64,000 nucleotides of DNA from Paenibacillus allorhizosphaerae (lineage in GTDB: Bacteria; Bacillota; Bacilli; Paenibacillales; NBRC-103111): the NCBI RefSeq assembly GCF_910594985.1, contig NZ_CAJVCE010000026.1, positions 26,760-90,759 on the forward strand, given 5' to 3'. The notes under the pieces are model-generated. The model was not told the origin of the DNA and searched no databases. It saw only the letters and a list, made by a program, of their open reading frames with translations. Position numbers and translations under genes: made by a program. The first letter of the stretch is position 1; every line of letters starts with the position of its first letter. Below, piece by piece: positions 36,585 to 44,595 of the stretch.

Positions 36585-37727
36585 TCACGGTTGAAAAGGA
36601 TCCGGCCTTTTATCGGCATGTCCAAAATGGTAAAGGATGGCTTGTACAATGCGTTTCGCCGCTTTTCCATCGCCATAAGGATTCGCCGATCGGCTCATTT
36701 TTTCGTACGCGGATGGATCGGTCAGCAGCAAGCTGGCCTGTTCGAATATTTCGTCCTCGTCGGTCCCGACAAGCTTCAGCGTCCCGGCGTCAATGCCTTC
36801 CGGACGTTCTGTCGTATCGCGCAGCACGAGCACCGGCACGCCGAACGTCGGCGCTTCTTCCTGCAATCCGCCCGAATCCGTCAGGATGAGGTGCGTATGC
36901 GGAAAGAAGTTGTGGAGTTCGAACACGTCCACCGGATCGATCAGTTTGATCCGGTCGTGCCCGCTCAGCATTTCGTAAGCCGGACCTTTGACGGCCGGAC
37001 TCATATGCACCGGGTAGGCAATCGCGATATCGTCGAATTGATCGGCCAGGCGTCGAACGGCGCGGAATACGCGGCGATGTGGCTCGCCTTGCGACTCTCG
37101 GCGGTGCGCCGTCATCAGCACGAGACGCTTGCCCTTCGCCCAATCCAGAATCGGATGCGAGAACTCCTTCTGCACCGTATATTGGAACACGTCAATTGCC
37201 GTATTTCCCGTAATGAAAATACGATCTTCCGGTTTATTTTCCTTCCTCAAGTTATCCGCGGACAACCCGGTCGGAGCAAAATGAAGATCCGATAAAACGC
37301 CGGTCAGCTGGCGGTTCATTTCTTCCGGATACGGCGAGAGTTTGTTCCACGTCCGAAGCCCCGCTTCCACATGACCTACCTGAATTTGATTCAAAAATGC
37401 CGCATAACTGCCCAAGAACGTCGTGGAGGTATCACCATGCACCAGGATCAAATCCGGCTGCGCTTCCTTCAACACCGGATCCAATCCTTGCAGCACGCGA
37501 ATCGTCAGCTCATTGATCGTCTGGCCTGCTTGCATGACGTCAAGATCGTAGTCAGGTTTAATTTTGAAAATTTCGAGCACTTGATCGAGCATCTCTCGGT
37601 GCTGCGCCGTAACGCAAACGAGCGATTCGATATGCTCCGGATGTCTTTCCAGCTCTTTCACAAGCGGAGCCATCTTGACCGCCTCCGGGCGGGTTCCGAA
37701 AATCGTAATGACTTTAATTTTTTTCAT
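36585..37727 (-). CDS. mnaA: UDP-N-acetylglucosamine 2-epimerase (non-hydrolysing)
   Basis: A 380-residue GT-B-fold epimerase making UDP-ManNAc from UDP-GlcNAc. Signatures: VITIFGTRPEAVKMAPLV at the N-terminus, TAHRRES, and the DSGGLQEEAPTFGVPVLVLR C-terminal segment. The product is the expected donor for TagA at the left of the window. It is close to upp (50 bases), and the pair may be co-transcribed. Confidence 0.95.
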   Translation of the reverse strand: MKKIKVITIFGTRPEAVKMAPLVKELERHPEHIESLVCVTAQHREMLDQVLEIFKIKPDYDLDVMQAGQTINELTIRVLQGLDPVLKEAQPDLILVHGDTSTTFLGSYAAFLNQIQVGHVEAGLRTWNKLSPYPEEMNRQLTGVLSDLHFAPTGLSADNLRKENKPEDRIFITGNTAIDVFQYTVQKEFSHPILDWAKGKRLVLMTAHRRESQGEPHRRVFRAVRRLADQFDDIAIAYPVHMSPAVKGPAYEMLSGHDRIKLIDPVDVFELHNFFPHTHLILTDSGGLQEEAPTFGVPVLVLRDTTERPEGIDAGTLKLVGTDEDEIFEQASLLLTDPSAYEKMSRSANPYGDGKAAKRIVQAILYHFGHADKRPDPFQP

Positions 37728-37777
37728 GCGACACGGTTTCCCCTTTCCGCTTTCACGCTATGTACTGCGATTACATT

Positions 37778-38407
37778 TTATTTCGTTCCGAACAAGCGGT
37801 CGCCCGCATCCCCGAGCCCCGGCACGATATATCCGTGATCGTTCAAATGATCGTCGATGGCCGCCACATACAAATCCACGTCCGGATGGACTTTCTGCAC
37901 GGCTTGTACGCCTTCCGGCGCTGCAATCAGACACATGAGCTTGATCTGGGAGCAGCCGCGGTTTTTCAGCGCGGTAATCGCCGCATTGGCCGAGCCACCC
38001 GTCGCCAGCATAGGGTCGATCACGATCAGTTCCCGCTCCTGCACATCGGTCGGCAGCTTTGCGTAGTATTCCACCGGCTCCAGCGTATCGGGATCGCGAT
38101 ATAAGCCGATATGGCCAACTTTCGCCGCCGGCACCAGCTTTAGAATGCCGTCCACCATGCCGAGCCCCGCGCGGAGAATAGGGATCAGGCCAAGCATACG
38201 TCCCGAAATAACGCGGCACTCCGCCGTCGTAACGGGCGTTTTAACCTGCACCTTTTGGAGCGGAATATTTCTTGTAATTTCATAAGCCATCAATGTGGCT
38301 ACTTCATCCACCAGCTCGCGAAAATCTTTGGTGGTTGTACTTTCATCCCGAATGAATGTCAGCTTGTGCTGAATCAGCGGATGGTCGCAAACAAAAACTT
38401 TTCCCAT
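37778..38407 (-). CDS. upp: Uracil phosphoribosyltransferase
   Basis: A 209-residue salvage enzyme that joins uracil to PRPP to make UMP. The PRPP-binding loop appears as IDPMLATGGSANAAI, and the uracil-binding C-terminus as DRLFGTK preceded by PGLGDAG. Standard length. The glyA-upp-atp arrangement is shared with Bacillus. Confidence 0.97.
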   Translation of the reverse strand: MGKVFVCDHPLIQHKLTFIRDESTTTKDFRELVDEVATLMAYEITRNIPLQKVQVKTPVTTAECRVISGRMLGLIPILRAGLGMVDGILKLVPAAKVGHIGLYRDPDTLEPVEYYAKLPTDVQERELIVIDPMLATGGSANAAITALKNRGCSQIKLMCLIAAPEGVQAVQKVHPDVDLYVAAIDDHLNDHGYIVPGLGDAGDRLFGTK

Positions 38408-38572
38408 ACCGTGCTCCCCCTAGTAAACGCGCGTTATGAATGGCCCAGAACGCAGCCCAAATCAGCTCCGTCAAGCACGCTTTGAACATGGAGCCCCGCA
38501 TAACGCCAAATCTTGTCTATTATACCACAACTGCCTTAACTTATCCTGATTTGTTCAAAAAATATACATAAT

Positions 38573-38588
38573 TGTGCCACGTGGAACA
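38573..38588. promoter_or_regulatory. parS-like site upstream of upp
   Basis: TGTGCCACGTGGAACA is a near-perfect palindrome. It matches the Bacillus parS consensus TGTTnCACGTGAAACA at 13 of 15 defined bases. It is intergenic and in an origin-proximal gene neighbourhood, where ParB/Spo0J sites are expected. Confidence 0.6.
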
Positions 38589-38620
38589 ATTTTTCTCCTT
38601 CCCAACGTTTCACGTGCTTC

Positions 38621-38679
38621 GATTTACCTTTTTCGTTCCATTGTACTTCTTACAAAGGTCACTTCAAAAAAGGTAAATC
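38621..38679. repeat. 13-bp inverted repeat between trpS and upp
   Basis: GATTTACCTTTTT and AAAAAGGTAAATC face each other across about 33 bases. The arms match perfectly. The loop is long for a terminator and there is no uridine tract after either arm beyond the arm itself. Meaning unknown. Confidence 0.55.
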
Positions 38680-38791
38680 TTCGCGGCATCAAGACCAACA
38701 AAACGAGCAATGGACAAAGGTAAGGACCTGCCTTTGCAAGCATCGGCAAGCCCTTCCGTCTCCTTATTCGGGGAAAACGCCTCTCCCCTTT

Positions 38792-39781
38792 TTATCCAAA
38801 ATAATTAATTCCCATGGCCTCCCGCACCTCGGTCATTGTGTCCTTGGCCACACGGCGCGCCTTGCGGGTACCCTCGATCATCATTTCGTCGATTTCTTTC
38901 GGCCTCCCGCTGTAGGTCGAACGCTCTTCGCGGATCGGTTCAAGCAGCTCGTTCATCGCGCGGACCACCAGTCCTTTGCAATCCGAACAGCCGATCTTTC
39001 CCGCCTTGCAGTTTTGCCGAATTTCCCCGCAGCCCTCCGGACGGAACGCGCTGTGGTAATCATAAATCGGGCATATGTCCGGGTTGCCCGGATCCATTTT
39101 ATGAATCCGGTTCGGATCGGTTTTGGCCCGTTTGATTTGCGCGGCGACTTCATCGCTGCTCGAATCGAGAAAAATCGCGTTGCCCATGCTCTTGCTCATT
39201 TTGCTGCTGCCGTCGAGCCCCTCCAGCCGCTCGCCTACGATCGCTTCCGGCTCCACCAGCACCGGGGCGTACAGGTCGTTGAACCGCCGTACAATTTTTC
39301 TTGTTTGTTCAATATGCGGGATCTGATCGTCCCCTACGGGAACTAACGTCGCCTTGCAGAATGTAATGTCGGCCGCCTGGCTCACGGGATACCCCAGGAA
39401 GCCGTAATACATGTCCTTGTAGCCCCGGGCTTTTGCTTCCGTCTTGATCGTCGGATTATGCCGCAGCGCGTTCACGGTGACGAACATCGAGTAATATACG
39501 GTCAATTCCGCGATTTCCGGAATCATCGATTGTACAAACATCGTCGACTTCTCCGGATGCAGCCCTACGGACAAGTAATCGAGCGCCACGTTCCGCAAGT
39601 TTTCACTTATTACTTTCGGGTTTTCAAAATGGGTCGTTAACGCCTGTACATCGGCGAGTAATATAAACGTTTCGTACTGATCCTGCAGCAGCAAGCGGTT
39701 TTTGAGGCTTCCGACGTAATGGCCCAGGTGAAGTTTCCCGGTAATCCGGTCGCCGGTGAGTACACGTTCTTGTTTGGACAT
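38792..39781 (-). CDS. trpS: Tryptophanyl-tRNA synthetase
   Basis: A 329-residue class I synthetase charging tRNA-Trp. The HIGH-type motif is GKLHLGHYVGSL and the KMSKS motif is SSKMSKSMGN. The start is the ATG at 39781, with GGAGG 8 bases upstream; a longer reading upstream has no support. A tryptophan T-box leader precedes it, so its expression should rise when uncharged tRNA-Trp accumulates. Confidence 0.97.
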   Translation of the reverse strand: MSKQERVLTGDRITGKLHLGHYVGSLKNRLLLQDQYETFILLADVQALTTHFENPKVISENLRNVALDYLSVGLHPEKSTMFVQSMIPEIAELTVYYSMFVTVNALRHNPTIKTEAKARGYKDMYYGFLGYPVSQAADITFCKATLVPVGDDQIPHIEQTRKIVRRFNDLYAPVLVEPEAIVGERLEGLDGSSKMSKSMGNAIFLDSSSDEVAAQIKRAKTDPNRIHKMDPGNPDICPIYDYHSAFRPEGCGEIRQNCKAGKIGCSDCKGLVVRAMNELLEPIREERSTYSGRPKEIDEMMIEGTRKARRVAKDTMTEVREAMGINYFG

Positions 39782-40070
39782 AGAAAATCCCTCCGCAATA
39801 TGATTGTTCAATCGCTTTACAAGCCAATAGCCGCCACCACCAGCCATCATCCATGGCCATCACCCCCTTCAAAATATAATGCTCTGCTGCCCGCCTCTTG
39901 CTGGCCGTAAGCAGCCCGTTTCCCCCACGCCCGCGAGTAGCCTGGCTGCCTTATGCACGGGCACGAGGAAGCCCGCGATTGCGCTTGGCATGAGAAATTG
40001 AGCCTATGGAGCTTGCGCGGCTTTACGGCGTCAACATGCCCCGTTGCTGAACCGCTGTCCGCGTGAACGC
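39782..40070 (-). other. Leader between the T-box terminator and trpS
   Basis: A 289-base stretch downstream of the T-box terminator and before trpS. It is untranslated as far as I can see. No further regulatory motif was recognised apart from the trpS ribosome site. Confidence 0.4.
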
Positions 40071-40406
40071 AAAAAAACTTCGTCCCCGGTAAAGGACGAA
40101 GTTGGATTCGCGGTGCCACCTTTGTTAGCCTGAGGTTACGGGCGGCAAAATACACCCAAAAGCAGCAGGCAACTTAAACAGGTACGGTAAGAGTCTCCCT
40201 CACGCTTGACGCTTACGATACCCTGTCTCTTGTATCGGTGAGACGTTCCGCCTTTCCTACTGAACATAAGACGAGCTCAAGCTCCTGTTCGGATCGGCAC
40301 TCCGAAGCCCATTCGCACGTTGACCCGACGCTGATTCACACCATCCATCAGCTCTCTGAAGTCTTTGCAACGCCTACTCTTCTTCATCATCGTGTGCATT
40401 TGCTTT
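40071..40406 (-). promoter_or_regulatory. T-box leader controlling trpS
   Basis: The T-box sequence GGTGGCACCGCG is at 40109-40120 on the minus strand. It is followed by the terminator AACTTCGTCC/GGACGAAGTT and seven T (40071-40103). Upstream, AGAGAGCTGATGGATGGTG resembles the distal stem I pattern. A TGG triplet at 40309-40311 in GCGAATGGGC fits the specifier position for Trp. Uncharged tRNA-Trp would stabilise the antiterminator. Confidence 0.93.
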
Positions 40407-40412
40407 GATCCC

Positions 40413-40441
40413 ATCATAGCACCGAAAGCCGGCCTCCGCAA
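40413..40441 (-). promoter_or_regulatory. Promoter of the trpS T-box transcript
   Basis: TTGCGG, 17 bases, TATGAT on the minus strand. It overlaps a GAAAGCCGG/CCGGCTTTC hairpin at 40423-40455 that sits just after glyA and may be its (T-poor) terminator. Confidence 0.5.
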
Positions 40442-40462
40442 TAGAGACCGGCTTTCTCCAAA

Positions 40463-41710
40463 TTAATACGACAATCCCGGATACAGTTGGAATTGACCTG
40501 TCAAATCTTTTACCATGCCGCGAACTTTCTCGTGCACCGCCGCGTCCGACGGATTTTTGAGCGTCAGCGCGATGATCTTCGCGATCGTCTTCATCGCTTC
40601 CTGATCCATGCCGCGAGAGGTTGCAGCCGGTGTGCCGATACGAACGCCGCTTGTAACGAACGGGCTGGTCGGATCGAACGGAATCGCGTTCTTGTTCACG
40701 GTTACGCCGATTTCGTCAAGCAAATGCTCGGCGTCTTTCCCTGTAATATTCAGGCTGCGAAGGTCGATAAGGATCAAATGGTTATCCGTACCGCCGGATA
40801 CAAGATCAATGCCTTCGGCTTTCAGTCCTTCTTCGAGCGCCTTCGCGTTGTTCACTACGTTCTGGGCGTACGTCTTGAATTCCGGCTGTAGCGCTTCGCC
40901 GAACGATACGGCTTTGGCCGCGATGATATGCATCAACGGACCGCCTTGGGAACCCGGGAATACCGCTTTGTCGATCGCGGCAGCCCACGGCTTGCGGCAC
41001 AAAATCATCCCGCCGCGCGGACCGCGAAGCGTCTTGTGCGTCGTCGTCGTTACGAAGTGCGCGTGCGGCACCGGATTCGGGTGCAGACCGGCAGCAACAA
41101 GGCCCGCGATATGCGCCATATCCACCATGAACAGCGCGCCTACGTCGCTTGCGATTTGGCCGAGTGCTTCGAAGTCGATGATCCGCGGATAGGCGCTGGC
41201 GCCGGCTACGATCAAACGAGGCTTATGCTTGAACGCCGCTTTGCGAACGTCCTCGTAATCGATGCGGGAATCTTTCTCGCTAACGCCGTATGCTACGAAG
41301 TTGTACAAAATACCGGATGCATTGACCGGACTGCCGTGCGTCAAATGACCGCCGTGCGCCAGGTTCATGCCAAGCACCGTATCTCCCGGCTGCAGCGCCG
41401 CAAGGTAGACGGCCATGTTCGCTTGCGCACCGGAATGCGGCTGCACGTTGGCATGGTCGGCGCCGAACAATTGCTTCGCGCGGTCGCGGGCGATGTCTTC
41501 CACGATGTCCACATACTCACAGCCGCCGTAATAACGCTTATTCGGGTAGCCTTCCGCATATTTGTTCGTCAGTACCGTCCCCATCGCCTGGAGCACCGCT
41601 TGGCTGACGAAGTTTTCAGATGCGATCAACTCGATTTTGTCGCGTTGACGGCCGAGCTCGAGGTTCATCGCCTCGACGATTTTCGGATCTTGGTTACGCA
41701 AATGTTCCAT
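40463..41710 (-). CDS. glyA: Serine hydroxymethyltransferase
   Basis: A 415-residue PLP enzyme converting serine and tetrahydrofolate to glycine and methylene-tetrahydrofolate. The PLP lysine lies in TTTTHKTLRGPRGG. Other landmarks are SENFVSQAVLQAMG, NKYAEGYPNKRYYGG and QPHSGAQANMAVY. Standard length. It follows ywlG by 39 bases. Confidence 0.98.
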   Translation of the reverse strand: MEHLRNQDPKIVEAMNLELGRQRDKIELIASENFVSQAVLQAMGTVLTNKYAEGYPNKRYYGGCEYVDIVEDIARDRAKQLFGADHANVQPHSGAQANMAVYLAALQPGDTVLGMNLAHGGHLTHGSPVNASGILYNFVAYGVSEKDSRIDYEDVRKAAFKHKPRLIVAGASAYPRIIDFEALGQIASDVGALFMVDMAHIAGLVAAGLHPNPVPHAHFVTTTTHKTLRGPRGGMILCRKPWAAAIDKAVFPGSQGGPLMHIIAAKAVSFGEALQPEFKTYAQNVVNNAKALEEGLKAEGIDLVSGGTDNHLILIDLRSLNITGKDAEHLLDEIGVTVNKNAIPFDPTSPFVTSGVRIGTPAATSRGMDQEAMKTIAKIIALTLKNPSDAAVHEKVRGMVKDLTGQFQLYPGLSY

Positions 41711-41749
41711 GATGTTTCAATTTCCTCCCCATAATGAATGATCTATGTG

Positions 41750-42319
41750 TTATTCGCAAGCACCGCTGGATTCCGGAGCCTGCTGCTCATACACTGCTCT
41801 TGCGCCGCCGATCAGCTTCGGCCGGGTGAAGGCTGCGGCGACGGCCGCTTGTCCAATGGTTCGAACCCGAGGTCGGAACGGAACCGCCACCCGTTTCAAA
41901 TGCATGCCGATCAGCGTGCCGCCAATGTCGATGCCGGCGTGCGCCTGCACCGTCTCTACGACGACCGCATGGCTCAAATGCTTATATGCGTAAGCGGCCA
42001 TGGAACCTCCGGCTTTCGGCACCGGAATGACGCTGACTTGCTCCAATCCGTACCGCTGCATCGCTTCCCGCTCCATGACGAGCGCCCGGTTCAAATGCTC
42101 GCAGCATTGATATACCGGATAAAACCCGCATTCCGCTCGAACGGCTTCCACCGCGTCATAAATATGCTGTGCAACCGTCTCGCTTCCGGACGTGCCGATA
42201 TGCTGCCCGAGCACCTCGCTGGTGCTTGTCCCGATGACCACCAGTTGGCCCCGCTCCAAGCGTCCTGCCTGCACAAGCTCGCGAACGATCTGCTCCACTT
42301 GCGTGCGAATGTCCGTCAT
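41750..42319 (-). CDS. ywlG: DUF436 (TIGR01440) family protein YwlG
   Basis: A 189-residue protein of the YwlG family, of unknown function. Conserved parts: VIGTSTSEVLGQHIGTSGS, YQCCEHLNRALVMERE, and GIDIGGTLIGMHLKRVAVP. The start is the ATG at 42319; a TTG seven codons earlier is possible. It sits between rpiB and glyA exactly as in Bacillus. Confidence 0.9.
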   Translation of the reverse strand: MTDIRTQVEQIVRELVQAGRLERGQLVVIGTSTSEVLGQHIGTSGSETVAQHIYDAVEAVRAECGFYPVYQCCEHLNRALVMEREAMQRYGLEQVSVIPVPKAGGSMAAYAYKHLSHAVVVETVQAHAGIDIGGTLIGMHLKRVAVPFRPRVRTIGQAAVAAAFTRPKLIGGARAVYEQQAPESSGACE

Positions 42320-42346
42320 CGCGTTCTGCTCCCTGTACAAGTAACG

Positions 42347-42805
42347 TTACGATTGGACTGCATATTTGTCTTCCAGCGCCTTCACTTTCCCTACGCGGTT
42401 TTTGTGGCGTTCGCCACCTGAAAAACCGGTCTCCAGCCAAATTTTGACGATCTCCTCCGCTACGCCGGGGCCGATGACGCGCTCGCCAAGCGATAGCACG
42501 TTGGAGTCGTTATGTTCGCGGGTCGCTTTCGCCGAAAACAAATCGTGAACCAAAGCGCAGCGAATGCCCGGCACTTTGTTGGCGGCAATCGTCATGCCGA
42601 TGCCCGTTCCGCAAATCAAAATCCCTTTGTCCGCCTCGCCGGATGTGACCTTCTCGCATACGATCGCCGCATAGTCGGGATAGTCGACCGACTCGCTGCC
42701 CATCGCTCCGTAATCCTGCACTTCATGTCCGAGCGATTCGATGAACGGCTTGAGCACATCCTTTAAGCGGTAACCCGCATGATCCGCACCCATTGCAATT
42801 TTCAT
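42347..42805 (-). CDS. rpiB: Ribose-5-phosphate isomerase B
   Basis: A 152-residue RpiB/LacAB-fold sugar isomerase. MKIAMGADHAGYRLK opens the protein; the catalytic Cys is in ILICGTGIGM and the HN pair is in TREHNDSNVLSLG. Interconverts ribose-5-P and ribulose-5-P. Standard length. Confidence 0.94.
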   Translation of the reverse strand: MKIAMGADHAGYRLKDVLKPFIESLGHEVQDYGAMGSESVDYPDYAAIVCEKVTSGEADKGILICGTGIGMTIAANKVPGIRCALVHDLFSAKATREHNDSNVLSLGERVIGPGVAEEIVKIWLETGFSGGERHKNRVGKVKALEDKYAVQS

Positions 42806-42960
42806 ATTGTTTTCGCCTCCCAGCTATATGCAACTGCACACCGACGCTGCGGCGGTTGCAATTGTCCAATCATTTGCAACTGCGGCTCCGTGACAATGGC
42901 AGTTGACGATCCATACCACTCTCATTATAACCGAAACCGGGCATTTTAGGGCAATAACGC
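42806..42960. repeat. Intergenic region with motifs related to the nuo repeat
   Basis: Between rpiB and ywlE lie several copies of words seen in the nuoI-nuoH array: GCAACTG, GGTTGCAATTG, TTGCAACTGC, TGACAATGGCAGTTGAC (about 42828-42908). The copies are degenerate and not evenly spaced. No gene is visible here. Confidence 0.4.
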
Positions 42961-43005
42961 AAAAAGAGCATGACACATGCGGAGATCCGCATTGCGATGC
43001 TCTTT
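42961..43005 (-). terminator. Terminator after ywlE
   Basis: An AAAGAGCAT/ATGCTCTTT outer stem with an inner ATGCGGA/TCCGCAT arm, then TTTTTG on the minus strand. It lies 156 bases past the ywlE stop. Confidence 0.75.
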
Positions 43006-43160
43006 GCCCAGGCGACCGGCCGTATGTTCCGATGCTCCACTGTGGTTGCTTCCACTCGTCGCCAGTTACATCGGACCCTGAATTGTTATACGCTTATCAT
43101 AGCCGATTCGGCGTTCGCTGTAAAGCCTATCTTCCCGTAGCGAACGAGGAGCGGCGAATG

Positions 43161-43745
43161 TCAGTCCAATGCTTTGAGCTTTGCCGTCAGCTTGATAAGG
43201 CAAGCCTCGATTTCTTCCGCACACTTGCGGTAGGCGTGCAGCGGCCCCCCGAACGGATCGGCAATATCCGGCGACGGAAGCTCTCCCCCTAAAGTTCGCA
43301 GCTTCGCCTGCTCCGCTTCCGAGATCGGTTGCGCCAACGCTTGTTTCAGCTGCAGCTCGGTCACGAAGCTTTCCAGCTCCGCCAGTTTGGCCGTTTCTGC
43401 CGGATCGTCGTGCACATATTCTTTCAGCGTGAAGATTTTGTCTACCGCCGCCGGGTACAGCTGAATCGTGTGCCTTTTATGCGAAGAAGTCATGGTCAAG
43501 ACGAGATCCGCCCATTCGATCAACGGCTGAGACAAAAAAGTCGAATGCCTGGGCCCCTCGGCTCCACGCTCCTTCAGTACGGAAGCCGCATGATCGGACG
43601 TCGGCGTTCCGTCGTAAGCCGCCACTCCCGCAGAACGCACCTCGTATCCGGTTAAATTTCCTTCCGCCAGCAGCTTTCGCAAAATGCCTTCCGCCATCGG
43701 GCTTCGGCAAGTATTCCCGGTACATACGAACAAGATCCGGTTCAT
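43161..43745 (-). CDS. ywlE: Protein arginine phosphatase YwlE
   Basis: A 194-residue low-molecular-weight phosphatase. The P-loop is VCTGNTCRSP, with the nucleophile Cys8 and Arg14. Thr12 in the loop corresponds to the Thr that gives Bacillus YwlE its preference for phosphoarginine over phosphotyrosine. It would counter McsB, which marks proteins for ClpCP. A longer, more divergent C-terminus than classic 150-residue enzymes is present. Confidence 0.92.
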   Translation of the reverse strand: MNRILFVCTGNTCRSPMAEGILRKLLAEGNLTGYEVRSAGVAAYDGTPTSDHAASVLKERGAEGPRHSTFLSQPLIEWADLVLTMTSSHKRHTIQLYPAAVDKIFTLKEYVHDDPAETAKLAELESFVTELQLKQALAQPISEAEQAKLRTLGGELPSPDIADPFGGPLHAYRKCAEEIEACLIKLTAKLKALD

Positions 43746-43867
43746 CGGTTTCTCCCACCTTTCTTACGGATTGCATCTTGCTTTCCCTGTATAACAATCC
43801 TGTAGCCCTCCTCGTGATCCGAGAAGCTTTGTGTCCATGGCAAGAAGCTGCCGCGCACCGAAACGTT

Positions 43868-43907
43868 ATTTTCGAAGAGCCCCGAATTCGGGCGCTCTTC
43901 TTATTTT
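43868..43907. terminator. Hairpin after mntP (possible terminator)
   Basis: GAAGAGC-GCCCGAATTCGGG-GCTCTTC forms a strong stem. The T-rich flank is on the plus-strand side, not after the stem on the minus strand, so termination of mntP is only possible, not clear. Confidence 0.4.
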
Positions 43908-43947
43908 ACCCTAAAATGGCCCATTTATGGGCCAGTCTTTCGCGGGG

Positions 43948-44511
43948 TTACAATAAAAATTTAATGCCGAAGGCGAGCAAAATAACGCCGCCCAGCGCCT
44001 CGCCATATTCTCCGATCCATTGCCCTACGCGCCGCCCGAGCATCAGTCCGATCACGGACATGAGGCCGCCCATCGCTCCGAACATCAGCACAGTCAGCAC
44101 GGTATCTCCCGCGAACATGCCGAGGGAAAGGCCGACGGAGAAGGAGTCGATGCTGACGCTAAGCGAAAACAAAATGAGTCCCCAAAAGCTGCGGTGATCC
44201 ACGGAACGAAACTCATCCGAGCGGAGCGAGCTGTACAACATATGGGCACCGAGCAGGACGAGCAGGATGCCGCCGCAAAGCGTCGCAACTTGTCCAAGCA
44301 GCGCGCTGATATAGCCGCCCATCAGGATGCCGCCGAGCGGCAGGATCATATGAAAAAGAGCGATCACTGCGCTAATTTTCAATACATCGAGCTTGCGTAC
44401 CCCTCTCATGCCGATGCCGAGTCCCAGTGACAGCGCATCCAGACCAAGGGCCGCGGCCATGAGCCAAATGGTCACGAATTGCCCCCATACCAGCGGCGAT
44501 GTCCAATCCAT
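43948..44511 (-). CDS. mntP: Manganese efflux pump MntP
   Basis: A 187-residue protein with six membrane helices in two related halves. Each half has the Asp-containing motif: ALGLDALSLGLGIGMRG and SVSIDSFSVGLSLGMF. The family exports Mn(II). The start is the ATG at 44511, with AGGGGG 10 bases upstream. No Mn riboswitch (yybP-ykoY) was recognised in front of it. It sits 84 bases downstream of ywlC. Confidence 0.9.
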   Translation of the reverse strand: MDWTSPLVWGQFVTIWLMAAALGLDALSLGLGIGMRGVRKLDVLKISAVIALFHMILPLGGILMGGYISALLGQVATLCGGILLVLLGAHMLYSSLRSDEFRSVDHRSFWGLILFSLSVSIDSFSVGLSLGMFAGDTVLTVLMFGAMGGLMSVIGLMLGRRVGQWIGEYGEALGGVILLAFGIKFLL

Positions 44512-44595
44512 GCTTCCCCTACCCCCTGTCCTGTTCCTAACCAACATATGCGGACAAGGGGCAAAACATGCTTGCATCGCGGAGCGCCTAAGGGC

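Larger units (their letters stand above)
38408..38791. other. Gene-free 384-bp region between upp and trpS with a parS-like site and an inverted repeat
   Basis: This is the largest gap within the mnaA-glyA block. It holds a parS-like 16-mer at 38573, a second bare CACGTG at 38612, and a 13-bp inverted repeat at 38621-38679. The upp promoter must also be here. No open frame looks real. Confidence 0.6.

Noticed and set aside
38608..38623. Second CACGTG upstream of upp as a parS site
   Set aside because: The left half fits (GTTTCACGTG) but the right arm does not, so it is not a ParB palindrome.
43777..43947. Manganese riboswitch or gene next to mntP
   Set aside because: This stretch is downstream of mntP, and no yybP-ykoY-type sequence is visible upstream of it either.
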